64,000 bases of DNA, taken from NCBI GenBank assembly GCA_037157565.1, contig JAZHRO010000026.1, positions 33,036,501 to 33,100,500 on the forward strand. The letters are read 5' to 3'. The position numbers and the translations under genes were made by a program. The notes below the pieces were generated by a model, which was not told the origin of the DNA, ran no database searches, and was given only the letters and a program-made list of their open reading frames with translations. This stretch comes from Thalassia testudinum. Lineage: Eukaryota > Streptophyta > Magnoliopsida > Alismatales > Hydrocharitaceae. This document shows, piece by piece, positions 45,087 through 56,128 of this stretch; positions within the stretch are counted from its first letter, which is position 1; every line of letters starts with the position of its first letter.

Positions 45087-47930
45087 TGGTCGGTCGCTCT
45101 TTCGTCGTGTTTTAAAGTTATCTTCATTGTAGTATTACCATGAAAAGCGATTACCAGTTTATTTCAGTTTGTTACTCGAAATTTAAAATATCCTGAGGTC
45201 GAACTCAGGGAGCAAACGTAATTCTAGAAGCATACAAATTCACAATTCACTATGATATACTATTTTACAACAATTAAAGAGAGAGAATGAACAAAAAATT
45301 CTTTTCTTCTTTTCTTTCTTTCTTCTCTTCTTCTTCTCTCTTCCTTCTCTTTCTTTCTCTGCCTTTCCTTTCTTGGATGTCTAATTCTTTGAATCAGATG
45401 CCTTATCAGACCCTTTTCTACAGTGCCTCGCAGCTTCTTCTTGCACTATGCCTTCTCCTTCTTCAGTTGGCTTCTCGGCCTTCCTGTGTTCTTTTGCTGC
45501 TGCGGCTCTCCTCCTTCTCTTTCTCTTCTTTGCAGCTTCCTCCCTCCTGTCTTCCTCTTCCTCTTTCAGCTGCTCTGTGCGGCTAAGTGTCCTCAACGGC
45601 TCCTCTGCCGTTCCTTCTTCTTTCTTCAGCAGCTCCTTCCTTCTTCTTTCGATTTCTTCCTCTCTGCAGCTCCTTCCTTCTTATCTTCAGCAGCTGCGGC
45701 TCTTCTTCTTCTCTTTTGCTCCGCTCCTCCTCCTTTCTTCTCCTCCTCTGCTCCCCTGTGCATTACACGATTAGGCAAAACCTAACCCCTACCCACCCTG
45801 CATCTCTCTCTCTATTTCTCTCTCAAAGGTTTGCTCCCAGAGCATTCGCGGGTATACGGGTCGGGTAGCGCACCCGGGACCAGGCCCACCGGCGTGCGGT
45901 GGTGGGCGAGGAGTGCACGGTAGGGTAGTTGGGTTTAGACCCAGGCCCGCGGGGTGTGAGCGTGGGCAAGGGCGGGTGCGAGCATGTGGCGCGCTGCGTG
46001 CATGGGCGAGGGACCTGACCCCTGTGTATCGAAGGTGATAAGCCTTATGCAGGAATTCAATTTATGCTGCGACGCCCACTCACCCACTTCCGAGGTGGGA
46101 CTAAACGTCCCACCTGCCTATCACGCGCACCCGCAGAGGTTGAGCTTTTCAATTGCAGTTGCTGCGAGGATCCTCGAAGCCAATCAAAGGCCTGGGTGTG
46201 TGCGCGAGACCAAGCCGCTCCTTCTGGACTTGGGGACCTGGAGCGCTGCGGCCTGGAGAAGCTTGCAAAGCAACTTCGACCTACTCGTCAATGGCGGCGA
46301 GACCCTGGAACCTGAAAGCACCAAAACGGTCTCGCGGCCACGTTAAAAAGCTCAGGGAGCTTCGCTAAGGTGCGGTGAATGTACAGAGGTGGTCGGTGAG
46401 GGGTGGGAACGCCTGTGGGAGCGTGCCTAGGGTTTACTGTGGCTGTGGAGTTGGGTGTGTTCGGTGGGCGAATATAGAGGTGTTGGTAGTCAATGGAGAT
46501 GGGGAAACTGCTTAGTGAATGATGGCGGAGGTTTTGAGGGGTCTAGCGAGGTGGATGGAGGCGTGGAGCGGTGGAAACACCTCGCCGGTGGTCTGTCGGA
46601 GGTGGAGAAGGTGGCGGTGGACAGTGGCGTAGAGGGGTCGAAAATGTGATTTAAAAGAGAGGAAATGAAGAGGGGGAGAGAGAGAACTTATCTATGAGTC
46701 TCTGGACGAAGGGGAGGGAAGCGGTGGTAGCGAACGGCTGTGCTGCTGTCGTCGGAGACGAAGGTGCCCAGGGGAAGGGACGGCGACGAGGAAGAGAGAC
46801 TGAAGGGCGCCTACTGGTACGGCAAGGTGCGACGGACGAAGGCGGCGGTAACCCTGCCATTGGTATGGTGGCAAAGCGATGAGAGGGGAGGAGGGTCGCC
46901 GGAGCCTGCGGGCGAATGGCTGGAGGAGGAGGAGACGAAATTTGAGGGTTTTCTTCTGCCAAAACAGGTTTGAAGCAACTAGCGGCCCCTGTCGCTCCTT
47001 AAATAGATGTTGGCGAGGAGGAGATCTCGAGGAGGGAGCGTGGGCAGGCCGCTGGAGAATGGCCGGAGAAGAGACCCATGCCTCTCGTGCATTCGCACGA
47101 GTGGTATGGGCATCGGCAGGGCATGGGAGGGGGTCCATGCGGAAGAAGACAACGCAGGGAACCCCCCTCTCGTTTCTGGGACCGGTCCCCATGCCCTACG
47201 CGGCGCCATCCTCCGCGCAAAGTCGCCAGAGGCATGGGTAGCTGCTGCGGGTGGTAGAGGGACCGGCTTGCAAAGAACGAATTGAAAGCTGAGGGGCAAA
47301 ATGCAAGGGTTCAAAAAGTTAAGGGTAAAAAAGTAATTCTTGAAGACCAATTTGTAAAGTAGGTCAAAATGGCCTTCCCTTAGATCCAAATTTTGGTATA
47401 AACCTAATTTGGACCTAAGGAATCCAATGGTGAAGTTTGATTTTAGGTTTGACCACGTTTAATTGATTAATTTACACAAAAACCTAAATTAGGTCAAAAA
47501 TTGGGTATGGTTCTCATCTAGGTCAAGATAGGTTCCAATGGCCAAATTGAAGGTTATAAACCCTAGGGGATGTTTTTTCATGAATTTTAGAGGATTTAAT
47601 TGACTTTTATGTTGCCTGTAACTTCGTGAATTAAAGCGGGTTTGTTTTAGTGTTATAGAATGTCATTTAATTCCTAGAAGTTGCTATAACCCTTTTCAGA
47701 TCAAATCATCCCGCTTTCTTTCTTATTAAGCCCATTTGACCTGTGTTTAGACCCTTAGACATCCCGTTTGTGTACTGCATTGGTAAAATTATAGTTTTAC
47801 CCCTTGTGAGTTTCTTATACTCAAATTTATAGTTCTTTGATTTAGTCTTTCCCTTAGGTTTTGTAGGAGCTTTTGTATACTTATTTAGGTCAAAATGTGC
47901 TAGTTAGGGTTTATGATGAGGCTCTCATCA
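45087..47930 (-). mobile_element. E2 3' LTR
   Basis: In element orientation it starts TGATGAGAGCCTCATCA (7-bp terminal hairpin) and ends GACCGACCA. Landmarks: conventional TATA-like CTATTTAAGG near 47005, CT-rich exon-like part, snRNA-type module at 46102-46058, LTR-end motif 45215-45192, TACTAC box near 45135. CT- and GA-rich frames on both strands recur in the other LTR but look like by-products of composition. Confidence 0.9.
46058..46113 (-). promoter_or_regulatory. snRNA-type promoter module in E2 3' LTR
   Basis: On the minus strand GTGGGAC, GTTTA, GTCCCAC forms a perfect 7-bp inverted pair. The second arm is the USE AGTCCCACCTCG (46102-46091, one mismatch). CATAAATTG starts at 46066 after exactly 24 bp, followed by GGCTTATCACC about 20 bp further on. 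Confidence 0.6.
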
Positions 47931-47940
47931 TACCTCCATG
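47931..47940 (-). promoter_or_regulatory. E2 polypurine tract
   Basis: CATGGAGGTA on the minus strand, directly before LTR start TGATGAG. It differs by one base from the E1/E3 tract core. Confidence 0.75.
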
Positions 47941-49478
47941 TCTAGCTTTTGCTAGTCCCTTAGCAAAAATTTAAGGTTTTAGCCTTTGTTCTAGACCATG
48001 AATTTCTTCCATCAAGTTTTGATAAGTGCTTTTCCTCCTGTATCCTTGATTAGGTCAGAATGCCAATCATAAGCCTAAAAGGAACTCTAGTACCAACCAA
48101 GATCCAGTTCTGTCTTGCTTTAGCCTCAGTCTTTAGCAAAGGTTTTTAAGGCCTACAGGAACTAACCTAAAGTTTATTGGATTCTGTGGTTAAAGCACCC
48201 GTGCTTGAGATATTTTTAGCCTTGGTTCAGTTTGCAGTGAGTTTTGTAAGAGAGAGACAGAAGATTTATTCTTTTGGAGAGTTTTCTCTCTCTTTTCTTC
48301 TTAGTTCTTGCTTAGGATTGGCTTCTCAACATGATCTGTATCGGATTCCTTGTCCCCATGATCAATCCTCAAGGGTCCCTGGCAGTCGATGCTTCGAGAT
48401 AGCACCGCCCATGGTAACCCCCAGAACCCTGGCTTTCGAGATTTCAAGATAATCTCATCCATGGTGTTCCGTGGCCGATTTCAGACCCTGGCAATTGACA
48501 CTTCGTGATAATGCCTTCCATGGAATCTGAACCAGCAGAGTGCTTACATGCCCCTAGTAGGATATGTAAATATCCTAAGAGACAAGCACCGAGGAGATGA
48601 TATGTTATGCATCTTCGAGGGGAATTTCCCACCTCTCCGTGCCGAGAACTCGTCCAAATCAACTTGTGTTGATCGACTGCTCCTAATCTAGGTGACATTT
48701 TTAGAATATTTGAAACGCTTCTACGTGATTTTGATATTTATGCTTACCGAACTAGACTGTGTGTGAGAATTTGGGTGCTTAGGTTACTGAGTCCTGTAAA
48801 CCAAAAGTCAATTAACGAGGTCGAATACTCCCTAAGCCTTGGACCTAATACTTAAGCTTTTCATTTTCCTCAACCTTTTGAGTAATATCTAGATCTTAAC
48901 GAGTACTAAGAGTCTATCCAAGAATGCCTAAGGTTTGCGTTCTTACTAATCTTGTTGTGCACTTTCCTTTTTCTTTTCCTTAATGTGGTCTAGAACTTAG
49001 GTTAATTGCTTAATTTCTTACTAATGACTATCCTTTTTCTTTCATTTTGTGCTCCTTTTTATCATTTTGTTCTTTTTCTCCTCTTTCCATAAAGTTTTCT
49101 GGCAATTTCTTCCTCCTTCAAAGTTTTTTTTTTCCGTATATGCTGATTTTTTTGTTGAAACCTTTTCCTTGTTATTTTATTGCACTTTCATACCTCCCCA
49201 TGCCTAAGATTTGCAATGTCCTCTTTGTACATTAGGTGGGTTTTTATTTGGCTTGGTTCATACATTAGGATAGGTATTTGATGAGTGGATGGGTCGAGGT
49301 GACTATTGCGGACGATTTCTAATGTCAGGTACGAGTACTTGAGGTGAAGTTGGCTGTCCTAAAGGATGAACCTAAAGTGCAAAGAAATGTTAAAAAAGGT
49401 TTCAAATTTTTCAAAAAGAATGACAGGCTGTCTCCCATTAAGAGCTGAATTTTACGCCATCGGCTGGGCGCGATAAGC
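47941..49478 (-). other. E2 3' untranslated region
   Basis: No coding frame. It contains three tandem subrepeats (48373-48523) and a degraded post-pol hairpin (49423-49438). From 48130 to 48690 it aligns well with the E3 3' region. T-rich stretches lie at 49030-49170 on the + strand. Confidence 0.6.
48373..48523 (-). repeat. three tandem ~50-bp subrepeats in E2 3' region
   Basis: On the minus strand each unit starts CCATGG and ends GCCAGGG. Unit order matches E3 (21091-21243); the unit nearest the LTR has GGGCGGTGCTATCTCGAAGC in both elements. Confidence 0.7.
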
Positions 49479-52400
49479 TCAGGGAGAATGGAGGATAAAT
49501 GATGACTCAGCCAAATATGTACTGGTTACGTCAATGAACGGTTTGAGTCTCAGATCGTTCACGACGAAAGGTTCGGAATCGTGGCTGAGAGGACTGATTT
49601 CAACGGCTCCATTTCTAAAAATCTGTCGGATAAGATATGGTCCGACCCACTTGGATCGTAGTTTCCCAGGGAAGAGTTTGAGTCGGGCATCGAAGAGTAG
49701 GACCTTTTGACCAAGGTGGAAGATCTTTCTAGATATGTGCTTGTCATGAAAGGCTTTAACCTGCTCTTTGTAGATTCGCGAGTTCTCATATGCATCAAGG
49801 TGTAATTCATCAATCTCGCTTATTTGAAGCTTTCTGTGGGTTCCAGCCTTAGAAAGATCTAAGTTGCAGTTCCGTACTGCCCAATAGGCTTTGTGCTCTA
49901 GTTCGACGGGAAGGTGACATGCCTTCCCGTACACCAGTCCAAAAGGTGACATGCCTAATTGGGTCTTGTGGGCAGTCCTATAAGCCTACAAAGCTTCCGG
50001 GAGTCAGGACGACCAGTCCTTCCTGTTAGGTCGAACAGTAACCTGTAGGATTTTCTTGATCTCCCGATTTGATAGCTCAGCTAGACCATTAGTCTGGGGG
50101 TGGTAAGGAGTAGAGATTTAGTGAGATACCCCGTATTTAGTCATCAGTGACCTGAACTGAGCATTGGTAAAATGGGTCCCTCCATCAGAGATGATTGCAC
50201 GAGGAATCCCGAACCATGAGAAGATATTCTGATGAATGAATTTGACGATGATTTTGTGATCACAGGTTCGGGTTGGAATGGCTTCGATCCATTTGGACAT
50301 GTAGTCCACAGCGAGTAAAATATACTTGAAGTCGTCCGAAACAGGAAAGGGGCCCATAAAATCAATCCCCCAAATATCGAAAATCTTGCATACGAGAATC
50401 GGCTAGAAAGGCATCATGTCGTGGTGGCTCATGTTGCCCAAAGTTTGGCAACGACTGCATGCCTCACAGTGACTGTATGCGTCCTTGAAGATAGTGGGCT
50501 AGTAAAAGCCACACTGGAGGATTTTTGATGCGGTTTTGTGCCCAGAGAAGTGGCCACCGCATGCCTGGTCATGGCAGAAGGAGAGAATGTCATTGATTTC
50601 ACCCTCCGGGTCACATCGCCGGATGACTTGGTTAGCACCTATGCGAAAAAGGTACGGGTCTTCCCAGATGTAGTACTTGGCATCGGAGCGCAACTTGTCT
50701 TTCTTGGCCTTCTGCCAATCAGACGGAATCTGATGAGATGCCAGGTAGTTTACTATATCAGCAAACCATGGAAGCCTAGTACCAATAGTCAATAGGTGCT
50801 CATCAGGAAAATGCTCCGTGATGGGTCCAGAAGGGTCGATGATCTCAGAAGGAAGGCGAGACAAGTGGTCAGCTACCACGTTTTGTCTTCCCGCCTTGTC
50901 ACGAATCTCGAGGTTGAATTCTTGCAACAGCAAGATCCATCGGATTAATCGAGGCTTCGCGTCCTTCTTAGCAAGGAGATGCCTCACAGCTGTGTGATCC
51001 GAGTAGATTATGACGCGGGAACCCAGAAGATAAGATAGGAATTTTTCGAGGGCAAATACTACGGCTAGCAGCTCTTTCTCCGTAATCGTGTAGTTACGCT
51101 GAGCCTCGTCGAGTGTCTTGCTAGCGTAGTAGATGACCACGGGCTTCCCGTCAATCTTTTGCCCCAGAACCACTCCTATAGCGAAGTCAGATGCATCGCA
51201 CATGATCTCAAAGGGTTGAGACCAATCAGGGGACTGTAGGATCGGGGCTTGGGTGACTCGGTCACGAAGGTTCTCAAAAGCTTGAGTGCATTCCTTGAAA
51301 ATCTCAAAGGGTACATCCTTGGAGAGAAGAGTAGTCAGGGGGTGCATGATTTTCGAGAAATCAGGGATGAAATGACGGTAAAAACTGACGTGCCCTAGAA
51401 AAGATCGAATGTCCTTGATCGAGCTAGGCATGGGAAGTCTAGAAATCAGATCAACCTTGGCTCGATCCACTTGGATGCCTTTCTCAGAAATTAAATGTCC
51501 CAGGACGATCCCCTTAGGCACCATAAAGTGGCTCTTTTCCCAGGAAAGAACAAGATTTACGTCAATGCAATGCCTGACTATGTAAACCAAGTGCTGGAGG
51601 CAATCGTCAAATGATGCTCTGAAAATTGAGAAGTCATCCATGAAGACTTCCAGATAATCACATACCATATCAAAGAATATGGCAAGCATGCACCGCTGAA
51701 AAGTCGCGGGTGCATTGCAAGGATCGAAAGGCATCCTTCGGAACGCGTATGTCCCGAAGGGGCAGGTGAATGTGGTCTTCTCTAGGTCCTTTGGATGAAT
51801 CGCCACTTGGTTATAACCGGAGTACCCGTCAAGAAAGCAGAAGAATTTATTTCCTGCTAATTTCTCGAGAATCTGATCAATGAATGGTAGTGGGAAATAA
51901 TCCTTCTCCGTGGAGGAATTAAGTCTTCGGTAATCTATGCAGACTCTCCATGAGTTGGCTATACGGGTAGGTATGACCTCTCCGATTTCAGTCGTGATGG
52001 TGGTGAGCCCTGCCTTCTTAGGCACAACTTGGATTGGGCTCACCCAACGATTGTCGGAGATCGGGTAGATGATCCCTGCATCTAACCACTTAATGATCTC
52101 TTTTTTCAGGACCTCCTGCAGATTGGGATTCAAACGTCTCTGCATTTCTCGGGAAGGTCGTGCGCCCTCTACAGAATAGATACGGTGTGTGCAATAAGAG
52201 GGACTTATTCCAGTCAAATCATCGAGAGTCCAACCAATGGATCTGCGATGTTGCTGGAGAACAGTAATCAGACGGGATTCCTGATCAGGTGTGAGTTTGG
52301 AATTTATAATCACAGGAAAGGTCTGATTAGAACCCAAAAAGACGTATTTCAAATGATCGGGAAGGGGTTTGAGTTCAAGAATGGGGTTATCAGCAGTAGT

Positions 52401-54907
52401 GGGTGGTTCAGAGTGAGTGTGGGGTACAAGGGTAGGAGTAATAGGTTTGTCTATCTCAAGGTCTGACTCCTCTAATTGCGGTTCAAGATCCTCTTGTGGT
52501 TGATGAGGAATAATCATGTTGTCCTCAAGTTGTGGTTCATCAACCACAACTCTAATATCACAGATTTGTTCAATGACACCACAATTAATCTCTTGTTGGG
52601 CCTTAAAGATATCAATTTTGAGAGTCTGGTTCCCAAATTTCAGTTCTATTTGGCCCTCTTCACAACTTATATTAGCCCTTGCAGTGCCCTGAAAAGGTCT
52701 CCCTAGAATGATTGGTGTATCACTTGGGTTTTCAGGTGCGTCCATATCTAAAACTATGAAATCTACAGGGAGGTAGAAATCCCGCACCCTCACAATAACA
52801 TTCTCAAGAATCCCTTTAGGTGACTTGATAGATCGATCTGCTAACTGCAATGTCACCTCGGTCGGTTTTAGCTCAGATTCTTCTAGATGGTTAAGTAGTG
52901 ATGTGGGTATCAAGTTTATGGAGGCACCTAAGTCCAATAATGCTCTATCGAACTGGGTTTCACTGATCTTACATGAAATCAGGGGAGTACTTGGGTCTTT
53001 TGCCTTGGGTGGGAGTCTACTCTGGATTACAGAGCTGGCTTGCTCTGACAGTACAATTGGACTCCCACTCTTGGTTCTCGGCTTACGTTGAGGTGTACAC
53101 ACGTTCTTCAAAAATCGTGCGTAAGCCGGTACGTGGTGGATCGCATCCATCAAGGGGATGTTTATTTGGACCTGCTCAAAGAGCTTGACCAGGTCCTCCT
53201 TAGGAGCCACGGGTTTGGTTGTCCTCTTTCCCTTGGTCAAGGCCTCGGGAAATGAAACCTTGGTTGGTTCCTCTAGGATAGGTCCAAGTTTTTGATCTGG
53301 GACAGGGATAGGAACATCCTGGATGACTGCCCTAGGGTTTGGGTCACTACCAGGCTTAGAGTGGTCTGGATAAGGTGGATCTTGTGTTGCCTTACCGCTA
53401 CGGGTTGTTACAGAATTTATTCCTGCCTGGTTCTGGTTAGGGGTTGGTAGAATGGGCTGCTGCTGTTGGTAACCTGCATAGGAGGTTGAAGCTTCCATCC
53501 CGTCAGGTGAAGGAATAGAAGGGGCCTGATAGACCATGTGTGCTTGGCCCGGGTTTGGGTTCATCACGCGCCGTTCGGTCGGTACGCTATTAGGGTTAGG
53601 AAGAGGCTGAGAAGGAAGTGTGCCAGGTTGGCGAAAATTTCCCAACTGGGCAATTTGATTTCGGACCTCTGTGATTTCGTCCTTGTGTTGCTTTTGAATA
53701 GCTGCATTCGTTCTCTGAATGTCAGCCAAAGTCTGGAGGATGAGGGACATTTGATCTTGGTTTGGCCCGGATGGATAAGTGGGGTTGGGCCGAGGCTGAG
53801 GCGGCTGATAAGGACGAGGTGCTTGTGGACGGGGTTGAAAGGGTGGTCTTGGATTCTGGGAATTTCCCGTCCACTGGAAATTGGGATGGTTCCGCCATCC
53901 AGGATTGTAAGTGTTGGAAAAAGGGTCATTCTGGATGGCGTTGAGGTCCTCGCAGGTCTAAGGAGCCTCAGAAAAGTCAGAGAATGTGGGAGTAGAGTTC
54001 TCCTTGCAAGAATAGAAAGGATCGGAGGTCCCTCCAGTCCTGGAGTCAGATGGGGGTGGATATGAGTCCATCCCTGGAGAAGGTCGGTGGAAAATATGCT
54101 GCACAGTTTCCCGTGCGGGAGGGGGCTGTGCAAAGGAGTTCTGCGCAAAGGTGGCTCGCTGCAAATGTTGAGTCAGCTCATCCACCTTCTTCTCAATAAT
54201 AGAGACCTTGTCCAATCGACTGACCATTAATTCCAGGTCGACTGATGTGGACAGGCCCTGCGTCTCGTGTGCTCCCCTAAGGTTCGTCGCTGCGCGGGTA
54301 TTCGTCTGGTCGAATAGTCCCATGGAGTCATTGTTGATGGAGTTCTCGCACATATTCTCGAGAATCTCCCACACGGTGTCTTCATGTTGACCCATGATAT
54401 TCCCTCCCAAGTTGCATTGACGAATAGTCTAATATCCTCACGGAGTCCCTGGTAAAAAGACTGGACTTGTTCCCATTTAGGAACTCCGTGATGGGGGCAC
54501 TTTCTCATGAGATCCTGAAAACGATCCCATGCATCATGAAGAGGTTCTCCCGTCTGTTGCGTGAAGTGAGTAATCTGATGGCGCAAGGAATTGGTCCGAC
54601 CAACGGGGAAGAACTTCTTCAAGAACTCGAACTGAAGTTCCTCCCACGTGTTGATTGGGCGGGTCTGTGTCTGATACCAATGGGCTGCCTTGTCCATAAA
54701 GGAGAAAGAGAACATCTTCATAAGTAGGACATCCCGATTCTGTGCATCTGACCTGAAGGTTTGGGCCAGATGCTTAAGCTGTTTGATGTGCTGGAAGGGG
54801 TCTTCAGAGGTAGGCCCATAGAATTTAGGTATGGCGTGGATCATGTTGGGCTTTAACTCGGAATCAGGTCCTCCAGTCGGGATTCTGACTCGAGGCTCAA
54901 TTGCCAC
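49479..54907 (-). pseudogene. E2 gag-pol, lightly damaged
   Basis: Gag begins at ATG 54907 (MAIEPRVRIPTGGPDSELKP); its retrotransposon-gag domain includes AAHWYQTQTRPINTWEELQF. A frameshift near 54405 and a TAG near 53956 separate it from the long 1083-codon pol frame (53750-50499). Pol numbering: protease DLGAS at 273-277, RT with DYRRLN (606) and FMDDFS (703), RNase H with CDASDF (851), TEKELLAV (890) and [11 protein letters not shown] (916), then the start of the integrase zinc region (HDQACGGHFSGHK, 1060). The frame stops at a TAG replacing Trp. Integrase continues 50365-50118 ([21 protein letters not shown]) and 49952-49479 ([20 protein letters not shown]), with further TAG stops for Trp near 50405 and 49988. 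RT also has RMPFDPCNA where RMPFG.CNA is usual. Confidence 0.92.
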
Positions 54908-56105
54908 CGTAGCGAAATTATAGTGATCTCACATCATGGGACGCTGCGGTGGGTTCATGACGTTTTGGAAGAGATTATTGAGTCGCTGGAGTTGGTGCTC
55001 AAGATTATTCTCTTCTTCAACAGGCTGAGCCATTGTGGAAGAAGCAGTAGAATTGGGTTCAGAATCAGAAGAGAGGTCTATGTGAAGAGGTTGTTGCTCA
55101 AACAAGGGTACCGAGGCTTGGCCTCAAGGAGAGTGAATTTCTAGAGGAGGTTTCAAGGACCTCCTACCAAACGTACGCTGATGGATTTGACGAGGTTAGC
55201 AGGTTCTGGACCCAATCAAGACACCCAAAATGTTGGGTGACTATAGAGGTTCGGGGCGGATGATACCCCTTAATCAGAAGGTCGTCCACCTGAGAATTAC
55301 CTGGGCAACCAGAGAGGGTGAGTCCCGCGAAGACCCCTACATGGTAGAGCACCCCCACGGGTTACAGGATTTCCCCCACTCGACCTCTTTTGTCACTGAG
55401 ATTCCAGGTAGACCAGAATGGGGACCTTGACCTCTTAAGTCTACCACTTTTAGTTAGGATCAAGGTGCTTAAGGTTTCACTTGAACTTTTAACCTTTTGA
55501 GTGCAAAGAGTGACCTAATTTAAAGGTTGGTTGATCCGATGGATCAACTTCACCTATTAGTTCCTGTGAGAGCTTATTAGGTCTTGTCTTTTAAGGTTCA
55601 AGTAACTTAAGAGCCAGATTGCTTAAGGTTTCTCTCAATAGATTTTTTCAAGCAATGGCTTAGGCACACTTCTTTTAGGAATTCTCAATTCTTGATTAGA
55701 AGGTGTGTTTCTGAAACCCTAGCTTTGAGTCTTAGGTTGGCTCTAATTGGTCCAGTTAGTTGCCTCAAGATTAGGTAACTAGGGCTCAAGCAAGAAGGTT
55801 TTAGCCCTAATTACTTCTAGTGGATATACAGATAGAATGTGTTGAAATTGAAAAACAGGCAACTCTTGTGATTTACTATGTATGAAAGGCAGGTAACCCC
55901 TAGATTGCTTTTCTTTTTTTTTTTTTTTCTCTTTAGAATTTTAGGGGCTTAAAAGAGAGGATAGAAAATTACCTATCCCTTGGCATGGTTGTTGTGCGGC
56001 TGCTTGTTTCTTCTTGTGTTCCTGTGCCTGCACAACAAAAGAGAAGAGATTAAGTCAGCAGTAAATCAGAAATTGTGAATTAATAGCTTCTAGAATGCCC
56101 GTTGC
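54908..56105 (-). other. E2 leader between PBS and gag
   Basis: A 1.2-kb untranslated leader. A T-rich run (+ strand, 55911-55929) and many TTAAGG/CCTTAA words are seen but no frame. Packaging and dimerisation signals would be expected here. Confidence 0.55.
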
Positions 56106-56123
56106 TCCCCGGCAACGGCACCA
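56106..56123 (-). promoter_or_regulatory. E2 primer-binding site (tRNA-Asp)
   Basis: On the minus strand TGGTGCCGTTGCCGGGGA, five bases from the LTR end. It is complementary to the 3' end of plant tRNA-Asp with one mismatch, at a different base from the E1 mismatch. Confidence 0.85.
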
Positions 56124-56128
56124 AAAAC

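Noticed and set aside
45287..46973. Ser/Leu/Phe-rich and Arg/Glu-rich frames in both E2 LTRs
   Set aside because: They are both strands of CT/GA-rich LTR sequence. Being repeated in both LTRs only reflects LTR identity.
47941..49478. An env-like gene between pol and the 3' LTR of E2, as in some Athila elements
   Set aside because: No frame of useful length, signal peptide or membrane segment is present on the element strand.
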